Notes: generated by a model not told the origin, from the letters alone. Positions 50,062 through 59,511 are shown, numbered from the stretch's first letter. The stretch: 64,000 bases of DNA from Micromonospora zingiberis (GCF_004331455.1 NZ_SJJR01000015.1:87114-151113), one strand, 5' to 3'. Program-made: numbers and translations.

Positions 50062-51198
50062 ATGCAGTTCGGAGTCTTCACCGTCGGCGACGTCACGGTC
50101 GACCCGACCAACGGTCGTGAGCCGACCGAAGGCGAACGCATCAAGGCGATGGTGACCATCGCGCTCAAGGCCGAGGAGGTCGGGCTCGACGTCTTCGCCA
50201 CCGGCGAGCACCACAACCCGCCGTTCGTACCCTCGTCGCCCACCACCATGCTCGGCTACATCGCCGCCCGCACCGAGCGGCTGCTGCTCTCCACCGCGAC
50301 CACGCTGATCACCACCAACGACCCGGTGAAGATCGCCGAGGACTACGCGATGTTGCAGCACCTGGCCGACGGCCGGGTCGACCTGATGATGGGGCGCGGC
50401 AACACCGGGCCGGTCTACCCCTGGTTCGGGCAGGACATCCGCAACGGCATCCCGCTCGCCATCGAGAACTACGACCTGCTGCGCCGGCTCTGGCGCGAGG
50501 ACGTGGTCGACTGGAAGGGCCGGTTCCGTACCCCGCTGCAGTCGTTCACCTCGACGCCGCGTCCGCTCGACGACGTACCCCCGTTCGTCTGGCACGGCTC
50601 CATCCGCAGCCCGGAGATCGCCGAGCAGGCCGCGTACTACGGCGACGGGTTCTTCGCCAACCACATCTTCTGGCCGGCCGAGCACACCCGCCGGATGGTC
50701 GGCCTGTACCGGCAGCGCTTCGAGCACTACGGCCACGGCTCCGCCGACCAGGCCATCGTCGGCCTCGGCGGGCAGGTGTTCATGCGGCGCAACTCCCAGG
50801 ACGCGGTACGCGAGTTCCGCCCCTACTTCGACAACGCCCCGGTCTACGGGCACGGTCCGTCGCTGGAGGAGTTCACCGCGCAGACCCCGCTGACCGTGGG
50901 CAGCCCGCAGGAGGTCATCGACAAGACCCTCGGCTTCCGCGACTACGTGGGCGACTACCAGCGGCAACTGTTCCTGCTCGACCACGCCGGACTGCCGTTG
51001 AAGACCGTGCTGGAACAGCTCGACCTGCTCGGCGAGGAGGTCGTGCCGGTGCTGCGCAAGGAGTTCGAGTCGCTGCGCCCGGCGCACGTACCGCTGGCGC
51101 CCACCCACGCCTCGCTGCGCGCCGCCGCACGCGCCAGCGCCGACGACCGTGCCAGCAACGACGACGCTGCCGTGACCGGCGCGGAGGCCGGCCAGTGA
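50062..51198 (+). CDS. LLM-class flavin-dependent oxidoreductase
   Basis: Luciferase-like monooxygenase of 378 residues with the TIM-barrel pattern: MQFGVFTVGDV, GLDVFATGEHHNPPF, RLLLSTATTLITTNDPVKIAEDYAMLQHLADGRVDLMMGRG. It would use reduced flavin and O2 on an unknown substrate. The Ala/Asp-rich tail of about 35 residues is probably disordered. ATG 50062 has GAGGAG at 50050-50055. It overlaps the FMN reductase gene by 4 bp, which gives the reduced flavin donor. Confidence 0.88.
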   Translation: MQFGVFTVGDVTVDPTNGREPTEGERIKAMVTIALKAEEVGLDVFATGEHHNPPFVPSSPTTMLGYIAARTERLLLSTATTLITTNDPVKIAEDYAMLQHLADGRVDLMMGRGNTGPVYPWFGQDIRNGIPLAIENYDLLRRLWREDVVDWKGRFRTPLQSFTSTPRPLDDVPPFVWHGSIRSPEIAEQAAYYGDGFFANHIFWPAEHTRRMVGLYRQRFEHYGHGSADQAIVGLGGQVFMRRNSQDAVREFRPYFDNAPVYGHGPSLEEFTAQTPLTVGSPQEVIDKTLGFRDYVGDYQRQLFLLDHAGLPLKTVLEQLDLLGEEVVPVLRKEFESLRPAHVPLAPTHASLRAAARASADDRASNDDAAVTGAEAGQ

Positions 51199-51818
51199 CC
51201 GTACGCACCCTGGCCGTGGTCTCGGCCGGGCTCAGCCAGCCCTCGTCCACCCGGCTGCTCGCCGACCAGCTCGCCGCCGCCACCCGCGACGAGCTGGTCG
51301 GGCACGGCGAACAGGTCGAGCTGCGCCCGATCGAGCTGCGCGAGTACGCCCACGACATCGTCAACCACCTGCTCACCGGCTTTCCGGCGGAGCCCCTGCG
51401 TCAGGTGCTGGAGCAGGTCACCGGCGCCGACGGGCTGATCGCCGTCACTCCGATCTTCAACGCCTCGTACAGCGGACTGTTCAAGTCGTTCTTCGACCTG
51501 GTCGACGCCGACGCCATCGGCGGGCGGCCGGTGTTGATCGGTGCCACCGGCGGCACCGCCCGGCACTCCCTCGCCCTCGAACACGCGCTCCGGCCGATGT
51601 TCACGTACCTGCGGGCGGTGGTGCTACCGACCGCCGTCTTCGCCGCCCCCGAGGACTGGTCCGGCGGCACCGCGCAGGGCGCGCTGCGCAGCCGGATCGA
51701 CCGGGCCGCCGGGGAACTGGCCGGGCAGGTACACCGCGCCGCCCCGGCGCGTGGTCCGGCCGACCCGTTCGCGCTGACCACCGACTTCGAGCAGCTGCTG
51801 CGCGGCCCGGACGCCTGA
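51195..51818 (+). CDS. NADPH-dependent FMN reductase (CE1759-like)
   Basis: Flavodoxin-fold reductase of 207 residues. It has TLAVVSAGLSQPSSTRLLADQLAAA at the N-terminus and the flavin-phosphate region TPIFNASYSGLFKSFFDLVD, then GGRPVLIGATGGTARHSLALEH. It likely supplies FMNH2 to the monooxygenase encoded immediately upstream; the two genes share a GTGA overlap. A terminator hairpin follows. Confidence 0.88.
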   Translation: MTVRTLAVVSAGLSQPSSTRLLADQLAAATRDELVGHGEQVELRPIELREYAHDIVNHLLTGFPAEPLRQVLEQVTGADGLIAVTPIFNASYSGLFKSFFDLVDADAIGGRPVLIGATGGTARHSLALEHALRPMFTYLRAVVLPTAVFAAPEDWSGGTAQGALRSRIDRAAGELAGQVHRAAPARGPADPFALTTDFEQLLRGPDA

Positions 51819-51831
51819 CACCGGCCTGCCG

Positions 51832-51861
51832 GCGCCCCGCACCAGCCCTGGCGCGGGGCGC
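51832..51861. terminator. Hairpin between convergent FMN reductase and universal stress protein genes
   Basis: GCGCCCCGC (51832-51840) pairs perfectly with GCGGGGCGC (51853-51861) around a 12-nt loop. It lies between two convergent genes and can serve both. Confidence 0.7.
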
Positions 51862-51871
51862 ACGGGCCTGA

Positions 51872-52711
51872 TCAGGCGGCGTGCTCGGGCGCGTACGGAT
51901 GGGCGACGAGTACCGGGCACCGGGCGTGGTGCACCAGCGCCTGGCTGACCGAGCCGAGCAGCAGGCCGGCGAAACCACCCCGGCCCCGGGACCCGGCCAC
52001 CACCAACGCGGCCTCCCCGGACGCCTCGATCAGCGCCTCGTCGGGTTTCGGCGCGGTGACCACCCGTTCCTCCACGGTCAGGCCGGGGTGGCTGCCTCGG
52101 GCCGCCGCGGCGGCGGTGGCCAGCACCTGCCCGCCGTCGGTGTCCCGCTCCCCGGCGACGTGCACCAGCACCAGCGGGCCACCGCGCCGGACGGCCTCCT
52201 CGGCGCCGTAGCCGACGGCGAGTTCCGCCGACTCGGAGCCGTCCACCGCGACCAGCACCGGTCCGTCGGTCGGCAGCGGCCGATCCGGTGGCCGGACCAC
52301 CAGCACCGGACAGTGTCCGTGTGCGGCGACCTGGGTGCCGACCGAGCCGAGCAACAGGCCGGCGAAGCCACCCAGACCCCGGCTGCCCACCACGACCAGC
52401 TCGGCCCGGCGCGACTCCTCGACCAGCGTGGCGCCGGGTCCACCGGCCACCTGCCGCACCTCGACGGTGAGCGCCGGCCACCGGTCGACCAACTCGGCGG
52501 CGGTCTGTTCGAGCATCTTCCGGCCGTCCTCCGAGGGCGCCGGCAGTCCCACCTCGTACGGGTTGATGGGCACCCCGTAGCCGAGCGGATGCAGATAGCC
52601 GTGCACCAGGTGCAGCGGACGGGACCGCCACACCGCCTCCTGGGCCGCGTGCTCGGCGGCGACCAGGCTCGGCGGTGATCCGTCCACACCCACCACGACA
52701 GGTCGGTTCAT
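51872..52711 (-). CDS. Universal stress protein, tandem UspA domains (1)
   Basis: 279 residues with two UspA domains. Each ends in the ATP-binding pattern G-x2-G-x9-G-S: GSRGLGGFAGLLLGSVGTQ in the first and GSRGRGGFAGLLLGSVSQA in the second. VVVGVDGSPPS and VLVAVDGSESA begin each domain. ATG 52711 has GGAGG upstream. Such proteins accumulate in hypoxia and dormancy in actinobacteria. It is separated from the next stress gene by 159 bp, in which I see no clear operator. Confidence 0.9.
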   Translation of the reverse strand: MNRPVVVGVDGSPPSLVAAEHAAQEAVWRSRPLHLVHGYLHPLGYGVPINPYEVGLPAPSEDGRKMLEQTAAELVDRWPALTVEVRQVAGGPGATLVEESRRAELVVVGSRGLGGFAGLLLGSVGTQVAAHGHCPVLVVRPPDRPLPTDGPVLVAVDGSESAELAVGYGAEEAVRRGGPLVLVHVAGERDTDGGQVLATAAAAARGSHPGLTVEERVVTAPKPDEALIEASGEAALVVAGSRGRGGFAGLLLGSVSQALVHHARCPVLVAHPYAPEHAA

Positions 52712-52870
52712 GATGCCTCCAGACGTCGTCGTCACGTCATTGTCGAACGTCGCCGACCGGCAGGCCGGCCCCTGACACACCCAGGTGGGGCCGACCCGCC
52801 GGCGGCCGGGCGGGCCGCACCGGCCCGCGACCGTGGGATCACACCGGGGGAGCGGCGCGACCCCACCGGG

Positions 52871-53767
52871 TCACGATCTTTCGACGGTACGCGGTTCGCG
52901 GACGACCGCCACCGGAGCCTGCGCGTGGTGCAGCACGGCGTGGCTGACCGAGCCGAGCAGCAACCCGGTCAGCGCGCCCCGTCCTCGTGCGCCGACCACC
53001 ACCAGTTGGGCCGCGGGGGACTGCTCCACCAGCGCTCGGGCCGGTGAGCCCCGGACCAGCAGCTGCCGCACCGGCACCTCCGGATGACGCTCGGACCAGC
53101 CCGCCACGGATCCGGCGAGGGTGCGTTCCTCCTGCTGGCGGAAGGCGTCCAGGTCGTAGACCAGCGGCAGGATGTCGCCGGGACCGGCCGGGGCCGGAAA
53201 GAGCCAGGCGTGCACGGCAACCAGTTCGACGCCGCGCCGGGACGCCTCCTCGAACGCGAACCCGACCGCGTGTCCGGACGCCGGCGAGCCGTCGACGCCG
53301 ACCACCACCGGGCCGTCCGCCCGTGGCTCACCCCGGACCACCAGCACCGGGCAGCCGGCTCGGGCGCTGACCTGCACGGCCACCGAACCGAGCAGCAGGC
53401 CGGCAAAGCCGCCCAGGCCACGGTTGCCGAGCACCAGCAGCGCGGCGTCATCAGCTTCGGCGAGCATGACCGCCGCCGCTGCCCCGTCGACCACCGCGCC
53501 GGTGACCGACACCTCCGGGGCGGTCTTGGTGGCCTCGGCCACCGCCTCGGCCACGTACTGTTCGGCCTGGTTGCGCAGGCCACCGTCGGCGGGAGCACCG
53601 GTAGCCGGGCCCAGCGGCACCCCCATCAGCGGCCAGATGAACGCGTGTACGACCCGCAGCGGCCGGTTCCGGTACGCGGCCTCCCGCGCGGCGGCCCGCA
53701 CCGCGTGCAGCGCGATCTCGGAACCGTCCACCCCCACCACCACGGGGGCGCCGGTGTTGCTGCCCAT
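52871..53767 (-). CDS. Universal stress protein, tandem UspA domains (2)
   Basis: 298 residues, again two UspA domains (VVVGVDGSEIA ... GNRGLGGFAGLLLGSV; VVVGVDGSPAS ... GARGRGALTGLLLGSV), both with complete ATP-binding glycine patterns. The start ATG 53767 shares its A with the stop of the P-type ATPase gene (TGATG), with GAAGGAGG upstream inside that gene. It is therefore translationally coupled to the ATPase. Confidence 0.9.
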   Translation of the reverse strand: MGSNTGAPVVVGVDGSEIALHAVRAAAREAAYRNRPLRVVHAFIWPLMGVPLGPATGAPADGGLRNQAEQYVAEAVAEATKTAPEVSVTGAVVDGAAAAVMLAEADDAALLVLGNRGLGGFAGLLLGSVAVQVSARAGCPVLVVRGEPRADGPVVVGVDGSPASGHAVGFAFEEASRRGVELVAVHAWLFPAPAGPGDILPLVYDLDAFRQQEERTLAGSVAGWSERHPEVPVRQLLVRGSPARALVEQSPAAQLVVVGARGRGALTGLLLGSVSHAVLHHAQAPVAVVREPRTVERS

Positions 53768-56457
53768 CACGTCCTCCTTCGGCTCGCTACCAGCCTGACC
53801 CACCCGGCGGCGCCACGGTCCCCGACCGCCGTTCCCGCCGTCGTGTCACCATCCCCGGACGCCGCCGACGCGCTGCCCGGACTCTCGCCGTCGCCAGTTG
53901 CCGACGCCGGGCGCTCCGGGTGACCCGGGTGGGTGAGCCGGAGCAGCAGGCCGGGCAGCACGCTCACCGCGGCGCAGGCGAGCAGGTCCATGGCGCCCAG
54001 CGGCGCGGTGCCGAGCAGTTCCCGCAGTGGTGCCAGCAGCACCCCGGCCACCTGCAACAGCGCGGAGACGGCCACCGCCAGGGGCAGCGCCGGGTTGCCC
54101 CGCCGCCCATCGGGCGGGCGCGGTGCCCGTACGGCCAACGCCACGCCGAGCTGGGCCAGGCCCAGCACCACGAAGACCACCGACTGCCACGGCCGGTCCC
54201 AGCGGGCGGCGAGTATCCCCGCGCCGAGCGTCACCGCCGAGATCAACGCCCCGGCGACCAGTACCTGCCGGCCCAGCCTCGCTCCGAGCACCGACTCCCG
54301 TGGGGAGCGCGGCGCGCGGCGCAGCGTCCCGGGTTCCGCCGGCTCGGCGCCCAGGGCGACCCCCGGCAGGCCGTGCGTGAGCAGGTTGATCCAGAGGATC
54401 TGCGCCGGCAGCAGCGGTACGGCCAGCCCGAACAGCGGACCGAGCAGCATCACCGCGATCTCGGCCACACCGCCGGAGAGGGCGTAGCGCAGGAACCGCC
54501 GGATGTTGTCGTAGATCCGCCGTCCCTCGCCGATCGCGGTCGCCACGGTGGACAGGTCGTCGTCGACCAGCACCAGGTCGGCCGCCTGCCGGGCCACCTC
54601 CGTCCCGCCGCCCATGGCCACGCCGATGTCGGCCCGGCGCAGCGCCGGGGCGTCGTTGACCCCGTCGCCGGTCATCGCCACCACGTGTCCGTGTGCCTGC
54701 AACCCGGCGATGATGTCGAGCTTCTGATCCGGCTGGGTACGGGCGAACACCCGGGCCTGCGGATGCGCGTCGACCGGGTCACCGGCGTCGCCCCGGACTA
54801 CCGGGTCACCGGACTCCCACACGCCCAACTGCCCGGCGATCGCCGCCGCGGTGGCCGGATGGTCACCGGTGACCAGCACCAGCCGCACTCCGGCGGCGGC
54901 GAGATCTCCGACGATCTCCGGTGCGGCGGCGCGCAGCGGGTCGCCGACGGCGACCAGGCCCACCGGGCGCAGCCCGACCGGCTGGGCCGGATCGGTCGGC
55001 GGGGCGTCCAGCCGTCCGGCAGCCAGGGCGAGCACCCGCAGCCCGGCACCGGCCAACTGGTGCGCGGTGGCCGTCAGTTCGGCCAGTTCCTCGGCGGTGG
55101 CGTCCAGCAGCGGCGTGCTGAGTACGCTCTCCGGCGCACCCTTGCACACCACCAGGTACCGGCGGTCACAGCAGCGGTGCACGGTGACCATCCGGCGTAA
55201 CCCCTGGTCGAACGGGTGCTCGGCGACCCGCGGCCAGGCCCTGCGGGTGCTCTGCGGGTCCAGGCCGCACCGGGCGGCGAAGGCCACGAGAGCCGCCTCC
55301 AGCGGATCACCGACACCACTCCACTCGGCCCGCTCGTCGGTCGGCGGGGCCAGCGTCGCGTCGTTGCACAGCAGCCCGGCTCGGGCCAGCCGGCGCAAAT
55401 CGTCGGAGACCATCACCGGACTGCCGTCGCGGTGCACGGTGCCGTGCGGGGCGTACCCGGTGCCGGTGACACCGAACTGGACGCCGTCGGCGGTGTACGC
55501 CTGCTGCACGGCCATCCGCCCCTCGGTGAGAGTGCCGGTCTTGTCCGAGGCGAGCACGGTGACCGAGCCGAGCGTCTCCACCGCGTGCAACCGGCGGGGG
55601 ATGGCCCGCGATCCGGCCATCCGCCGCGCCCCGAGTGCGAGAGCCAGGGTCACCACCGCCGGCAGCGACTCCGGTACCGCGGCCACCACCAGGCTCACCG
55701 CGGTGACCGCCATCTCCACGAGCGGCCGACCGCCGAGCACACCGACGACCAGGACCAGCCCGGACAGCAGCACCGCGGCCAGCCCGAGGACCCGACCGAG
55801 GCCGGCGAGTCGACGTTGCAGCGGGGTGGCCGCCGGCCGGGTGGTGGCCGCCAGCGCGGCGATCCGACCCAACGCGCTCGCCGTGCCGGTGCGCACCACA
55901 GTGCCGGTACCCCGCCCGACCATGACCACCGTGCCGGCGCTGACCTCCTCGCCCGCCCCGCGCGTCACCGGCATCGACTCGCCGGTCAACGCCGACTCGT
56001 CCAGCCGCAACCGGCTCGCGTCGGTGAGCAGCAGATCGGCGGGGATCACGTCGCCGGCCTCGACCCGTACCAGGTCACCACGGACCAGTTCGGCGGCGGG
56101 TAGCACCACGTCCCGTCCGCCCCGGAGCACCCGCGCGCTCGGCGCGGCCAACTGGTCCAGGGCGGCGATGGCCCGATCGGCGCGAACCTCCTGGAGCACA
56201 CCGATCACGGTGTTGACCGCGACGACGAGCAGGATCACCGCCGTGTCCGCATAGTCCCGCAACGCCGTGGTGACCGCGGCGGCGACCAGCAGCAGGGCGA
56301 CCAGCGGATCGGTCAACTGCCGCAGGATCCGGACGGGAAGGTGCCGGCGCGGCGGTGCCGGGGCGGCGTTCGGCCCGTCGGCCGCGAGCCGCGCGGCGGC
56401 CTCGGTGGCATCGAGACCGCCCGCAACGGTCGGTCGGGTGACGGTGTCAACGCTCAC
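53767..56457 (-). CDS. P-type cation ATPase, type II (Ca/Mn-like)
   Basis: 896-residue primary transporter. The actuator motif LTGESMPV, M4 motif AAVPESLPAVVTLALA (SERCA-like PEGLP region), phosphorylation site SDKTGTLTEG, nucleotide-domain KGAPES and hinge MTGDGVNDAPALRRADIGVAMG are all present, so it should be active. A C-terminal set of helices and a Gly/Ser-rich tail follow. No heavy-metal-binding domain or CPx motif is seen, so Ca2+ or Mn2+ is likelier than Cu/Cd. The start is GTG 56457; a DosR-like box lies 143 bp upstream. Confidence 0.9.
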   Translation of the reverse strand: MSVDTVTRPTVAGGLDATEAAARLAADGPNAAPAPPRRHLPVRILRQLTDPLVALLLVAAAVTTALRDYADTAVILLVVAVNTVIGVLQEVRADRAIAALDQLAAPSARVLRGGRDVVLPAAELVRGDLVRVEAGDVIPADLLLTDASRLRLDESALTGESMPVTRGAGEEVSAGTVVMVGRGTGTVVRTGTASALGRIAALAATTRPAATPLQRRLAGLGRVLGLAAVLLSGLVLVVGVLGGRPLVEMAVTAVSLVVAAVPESLPAVVTLALALGARRMAGSRAIPRRLHAVETLGSVTVLASDKTGTLTEGRMAVQQAYTADGVQFGVTGTGYAPHGTVHRDGSPVMVSDDLRRLARAGLLCNDATLAPPTDERAEWSGVGDPLEAALVAFAARCGLDPQSTRRAWPRVAEHPFDQGLRRMVTVHRCCDRRYLVVCKGAPESVLSTPLLDATAEELAELTATAHQLAGAGLRVLALAAGRLDAPPTDPAQPVGLRPVGLVAVGDPLRAAAPEIVGDLAAAGVRLVLVTGDHPATAAAIAGQLGVWESGDPVVRGDAGDPVDAHPQARVFARTQPDQKLDIIAGLQAHGHVVAMTGDGVNDAPALRRADIGVAMGGGTEVARQAADLVLVDDDLSTVATAIGEGRRIYDNIRRFLRYALSGGVAEIAVMLLGPLFGLAVPLLPAQILWINLLTHGLPGVALGAEPAEPGTLRRAPRSPRESVLGARLGRQVLVAGALISAVTLGAGILAARWDRPWQSVVFVVLGLAQLGVALAVRAPRPPDGRRGNPALPLAVAVSALLQVAGVLLAPLRELLGTAPLGAMDLLACAAVSVLPGLLLRLTHPGHPERPASATGDGESPGSASAASGDGDTTAGTAVGDRGAAGWVRLVASRRRT

Positions 56458-56599
56458 CGGTACGCCCCCGTCCGGACCTTCGCGTACACCTCGTCACCCT
56501 GTTCCACCCCTGCGCCCGGGACGCCCCGACGGTCGTCCTCCGGCACCAGCCTCGCCCGGTGACACCGGCTGGCGGCAGAGGCGACCGCCCGCCCGGCCC

Positions 56600-56613
56600 G
56601 GGACCAACGGCCC
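56600..56613 (-). promoter_or_regulatory. DosR/DevR-like box upstream of the ATPase-USP operon
   Basis: On the minus strand GGGCCGTTGGTCCC fits the DosR core GGGAC-N4-GTCCC with one mismatch. It lies in the 234-bp divergent gap between the ATPase and GNAT genes. Universal stress proteins and P-type ATPases are known DosR-regulon members in Mycobacterium, which supports the reading. Confidence 0.5.
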
Positions 56614-56691
56614 TGCCGCCGCCCGGGGCAGGGCCGTACGCCGGCCCTTGGCGGGCCGCAGGTCCCGATCCCGGCGCGTATCGTCGGGGCC

Positions 56692-57171
56692 GTGCGCGAC
56701 GACCTGCGGCTGCGTGCCGTCAGCGAGGACGACCTCCCGGAGTTCTACGCCCACCAACTGGATCCCGAGGCCAACCGGATGGCCGCCTTCGGCCCGGCGG
56801 ATCCGGCCGACCCGCGGGCGTTCGCCGCGCACTGGGTCCGCATCCTCACCGGTGCGCGGAACGTGGCCCGGACGGTGACCGTCGACGGCCGGGTCGTCGG
56901 GCACGTGCTCGCCTTCCCCGTCGACGACCGCACCGAGGTCAGCTACTGGATCGACCCGGCCTGCTGGGGCCGGGGCTACGCCACCCGCGCGCTGGCCGCG
57001 CTGCTGGGCGAGGTGACCCGCCGGCCGCTGCACGCGCGAGCCGCGATCGACAACGTCGGCTCCCTGACCGTGCTGCGTCGCTGCGGGTTCGTCGTCCGGG
57101 GGACCGACCGGGCGTACGCCCCGGGCCGCGGCCACGAGGTCGACGAGTACATCCTGGAACTGCCGGCCTGA
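56692..57171 (+). CDS. GNAT-family N-acetyltransferase
   Basis: 159-residue acetyltransferase. The acetyl-CoA loop is WIDPACWGRGYATRALAAL (Q/RxxGxG/A type as GRGYAT). The C-terminal LTVLRRCGFVVRGTDR and a final acidic strand match RimJ/RimL-like members. The start is GTG 56692. It is divergent from the P-type ATPase gene. Substrate unknown. Confidence 0.88.
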   Translation: MRDDLRLRAVSEDDLPEFYAHQLDPEANRMAAFGPADPADPRAFAAHWVRILTGARNVARTVTVDGRVVGHVLAFPVDDRTEVSYWIDPACWGRGYATRALAALLGEVTRRPLHARAAIDNVGSLTVLRRCGFVVRGTDRAYAPGRGHEVDEYILELPA

Positions 57172-57255
57172 CCGGGACCCCGTACCAGTCGCTGCGCCGG
57201 GCGCCGGTGGCCGCCCCGCCGGGCCGCTGACCAGGGCGGCTACTACTCTCGCGGG

Positions 57256-57876
57256 GTGAATTGGCTGGAACTTGTCGGCTGGGCCGGCTCCGCGCTGCTG
57301 GTCTGGTCGCTGCTGCAGACGCGCATCCTGCGACTGCGGGCACTGAACCTGATCGGCTGCCTGATCCTCATCGGCTACAACGCCGCCGTGCAGGTGTGGC
57401 CGATGGTGGGGCTCAACGTCGTACTCGCGGTGATCAACGTCTGGTACCTGCGGCGGCTGCTCGCCACCCGGCACGACGAGCAGACCTACCAGGTGGTCGA
57501 GGTGGGCGCCGACGACGCCTTCCTGGCGCACACGCTGCGGGTGCACGCCGCCGACATCGCCCGGTTCAACCCCGGCTTCCATCCCACGCGGCTGGCCGGC
57601 CGTTCGGCCTTCCTCGTGGTCCGCGCCGACGAGGTCGTCGGGGTGGTACTGGCCCACGACGCGGGCGACGGCGTGGCCCAGGTCGACCTGGACTACGTCA
57701 CCCCGCCGTTCCGGGACTTCACCCCGGGCGAGTTCGTCTACCGGCGCAGCAGCCTGTTCACCGACCGCGGATTCCGACGGGTGCTCAGCCCGCCGGGGAT
57801 GCTCGCCCCCTACTACCAGCGCATCGGATTCCGCCAGCAGGGGCAGTCGTACGTGCTCGACCTGCCCGGACGGTAG
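57256..57876 (+). CDS. Membrane protein with YgjV-like N-terminus and GNAT-like C-terminus
   Basis: 206 residues. The first 75 form three hydrophobic segments (ELVGWAGSALLVWSLLQT, ALNLIGCLILIGYNAAVQVW, VGLNVVLAVINVWYLRRLL) resembling small inner-membrane proteins of the YgjV type. Residues 85-206 look like a degenerate acetyltransferase fold (RSAFLVVRADEVVGVVLAHD, QVDLDYVTPPFRDFTPGEFVYR, PYYQRIGFRQQGQSYVL). The combination suggests a membrane-tethered sensor or enzyme. The start is GTG 57256, after an 84-bp gap from the GNAT gene. Confidence 0.65.
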   Translation: MNWLELVGWAGSALLVWSLLQTRILRLRALNLIGCLILIGYNAAVQVWPMVGLNVVLAVINVWYLRRLLATRHDEQTYQVVEVGADDAFLAHTLRVHAADIARFNPGFHPTRLAGRSAFLVVRADEVVGVVLAHDAGDGVAQVDLDYVTPPFRDFTPGEFVYRRSSLFTDRGFRRVLSPPGMLAPYYQRIGFRQQGQSYVLDLPGR

Positions 57877-57989
57877 CGCCCCCACGGAACATGATTCGCG
57901 GCCGGGACGAGTGGGCATAGGCACCGCTACGCCGGCGGGGCCTCCGCCGACGGCGCCACCGGGCGCGGTCCAACAAGGGAGAGCCGGGC

Positions 57990-59498
57990 GTGCACAGCTA
58001 CTGGAGCCAACTGGCCCTGGTCGCAGTCCTGATCGTCATCAACGCGATCTTCGCTGGCAGTGAACTGGCCCTGGTGTCGCTGCGCGACAGCCAGATCCAG
58101 CGCCTGGCCCGCACCAGCCGGGCCGGAGCGGTGCTGGCCCGACTGGCCCGCGACCCCAACCGTTTCCTGGCCACCATCCAGATCGGCATCACCCTGGCCG
58201 GCTTCCTCGCCTCGGCGGCTGCGGCGGTGTCGCTGGCCCGGCCCCTGGTACCGCTGTTGGAGGTGTTCGGCCGAGCTGCCGAACCGGTCGCGATCGTCCT
58301 GGTCACGCTGGGGTTGACCTTCGTCACGCTGGTCTTCGGCGAACTGGCCCCGAAACGGATCGCGATGCAGGTGCCGGAGCGGTGGGCGCTGCTCGTCGCC
58401 CGCCCGCTGGATCTGCTCGCCGGCCTCACCCGGCCGGCGGTCTGGTTGCTCGGCGCCACCAGCGACCTGGTGGTCCGGCTGGTCGGGCTGAACCCGAAGC
58501 CCGAGCGGGACGAGATCAGCCCCGACGAGCTGCGCGACATCGTCGCCGGCAACCACGGCTTCACCAAGGAGCAGCAGACCATCATCGCCGGGGCGGTGGA
58601 GATCGCCGACCGGAAACTACGCGCCGTGCTGGTGCCCCGGTTGCGGGTCTTCTGCCTGGACAGCGGTACCACCGCCGAGGCGGCCCGGCTGGTGCTGGCC
58701 GCCTCCGGGCACTCCCGCGCGCCGGTGGTCCGCCACGGTGGCCTGGACGAAACGGTCGGCGTCATCCACCTTCGGGATCTGGTCGGCGTCCGCGACGAGC
58801 AGATCGTCGACGAGTGTGTGCGGCCACCGATGTTGCTGCCCGACTCGGTGTCGGTGGTCGACGCGTTGCGCCAGTTCAAGGCGGAACGCCAGCACATGGC
58901 CCTGGTCGTGGACGAGCGCGGCGCCGTCGACGGCATCGTCACCCTGGAGGACATCCTCGAGGAGATCGTCGGGGAGATCTACGACGAGACCGACCGGGAC
59001 GTACGCGAGGTGCGTACCGACGCCGACGGCGCGTTGCTGCTGCCCGGCACCTTCCCGGTGCACGACCTGCCGGACATCGGCGTGGACCTGCCCGGACGCC
59101 CGGACGGCGACTACACCACGGTCGCCGGGCTGATCCTCGCCGGCCTCGGCCGGATCCCCACCGCCGGCGAACACCTCACCGTCGACGGGTGGCGCCTGGA
59201 GGTCACCCAGGTCGACGATCGCGCCATCGACGGCGTACGGCTGCGGCGTCCCGCCGAGCCTGCACCCGACCCGGCGGCCGCGGCCGATCCGGCGGCCGCT
59301 GTCGGTCAGGAAACCGCGACCGATCCGGCGGCCGCTGTCGGTCAGGAAACCGCGAGCGGGCCGGCGGCGGCGACCGGCGCGGACGGGGAAGCAACGGCGG
59401 CGCAGAACGGCCGGACCGGCGGGCCGCAGGATGGCCGACCCGACGGCCGGCAGGCGCCGACGGCGGTCGAGGGCGTGCTCGACGCCAGCCGGGGCTGA
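57990..59498 (+). CDS. CNNM/CorC-family membrane protein (DUF21, CBS pair, CorC_HlyC)
   Basis: 502-residue protein of the hemolysin-C/CNNM group, linked to Mg2+ and other cation handling. DUF21 helices span about 1-180 (IVINAIFAGSELALVSLRDSQIQRL). A CBS pair spans about 215-335 (RLRVFCLDSGTTAEAARLVL, LVVDERGAVDGIVTLEDILEEIVGEIYDE). A CorC_HlyC domain follows to about 420. The tail is low-complexity and includes a 12-residue duplication (DPAAAVGQETAT). GTG 57990 has AAGGGAG upstream. Confidence 0.9.
   Translation: MHSYWSQLALVAVLIVINAIFAGSELALVSLRDSQIQRLARTSRAGAVLARLARDPNRFLATIQIGITLAGFLASAAAAVSLARPLVPLLEVFGRAAEPVAIVLVTLGLTFVTLVFGELAPKRIAMQVPERWALLVARPLDLLAGLTRPAVWLLGATSDLVVRLVGLNPKPERDEISPDELRDIVAGNHGFTKEQQTIIAGAVEIADRKLRAVLVPRLRVFCLDSGTTAEAARLVLAASGHSRAPVVRHGGLDETVGVIHLRDLVGVRDEQIVDECVRPPMLLPDSVSVVDALRQFKAERQHMALVVDERGAVDGIVTLEDILEEIVGEIYDETDRDVREVRTDADGALLLPGTFPVHDLPDIGVDLPGRPDGDYTTVAGLILAGLGRIPTAGEHLTVDGWRLEVTQVDDRAIDGVRLRRPAEPAPDPAAAADPAAAVGQETATDPAAAVGQETASGPAAATGADGEATAAQNGRTGGPQDGRPDGRQAPTAVEGVLDASRG
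59285..59356 (+). repeat. 36-bp tandem duplication in the CNNM tail
   Basis: 59285-59320 and 59321-59356 are identical except for the last base and encode two copies of DPAAAVGQETA(T/S). Flanking sequence shows partial further copies (AAADPAAA before, GPAAATG after). It is in frame, so the tail length can vary without loss of the protein. Confidence 0.9.
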
Positions 59499-59511
59499 GC
59501 GCGGCGACCGC

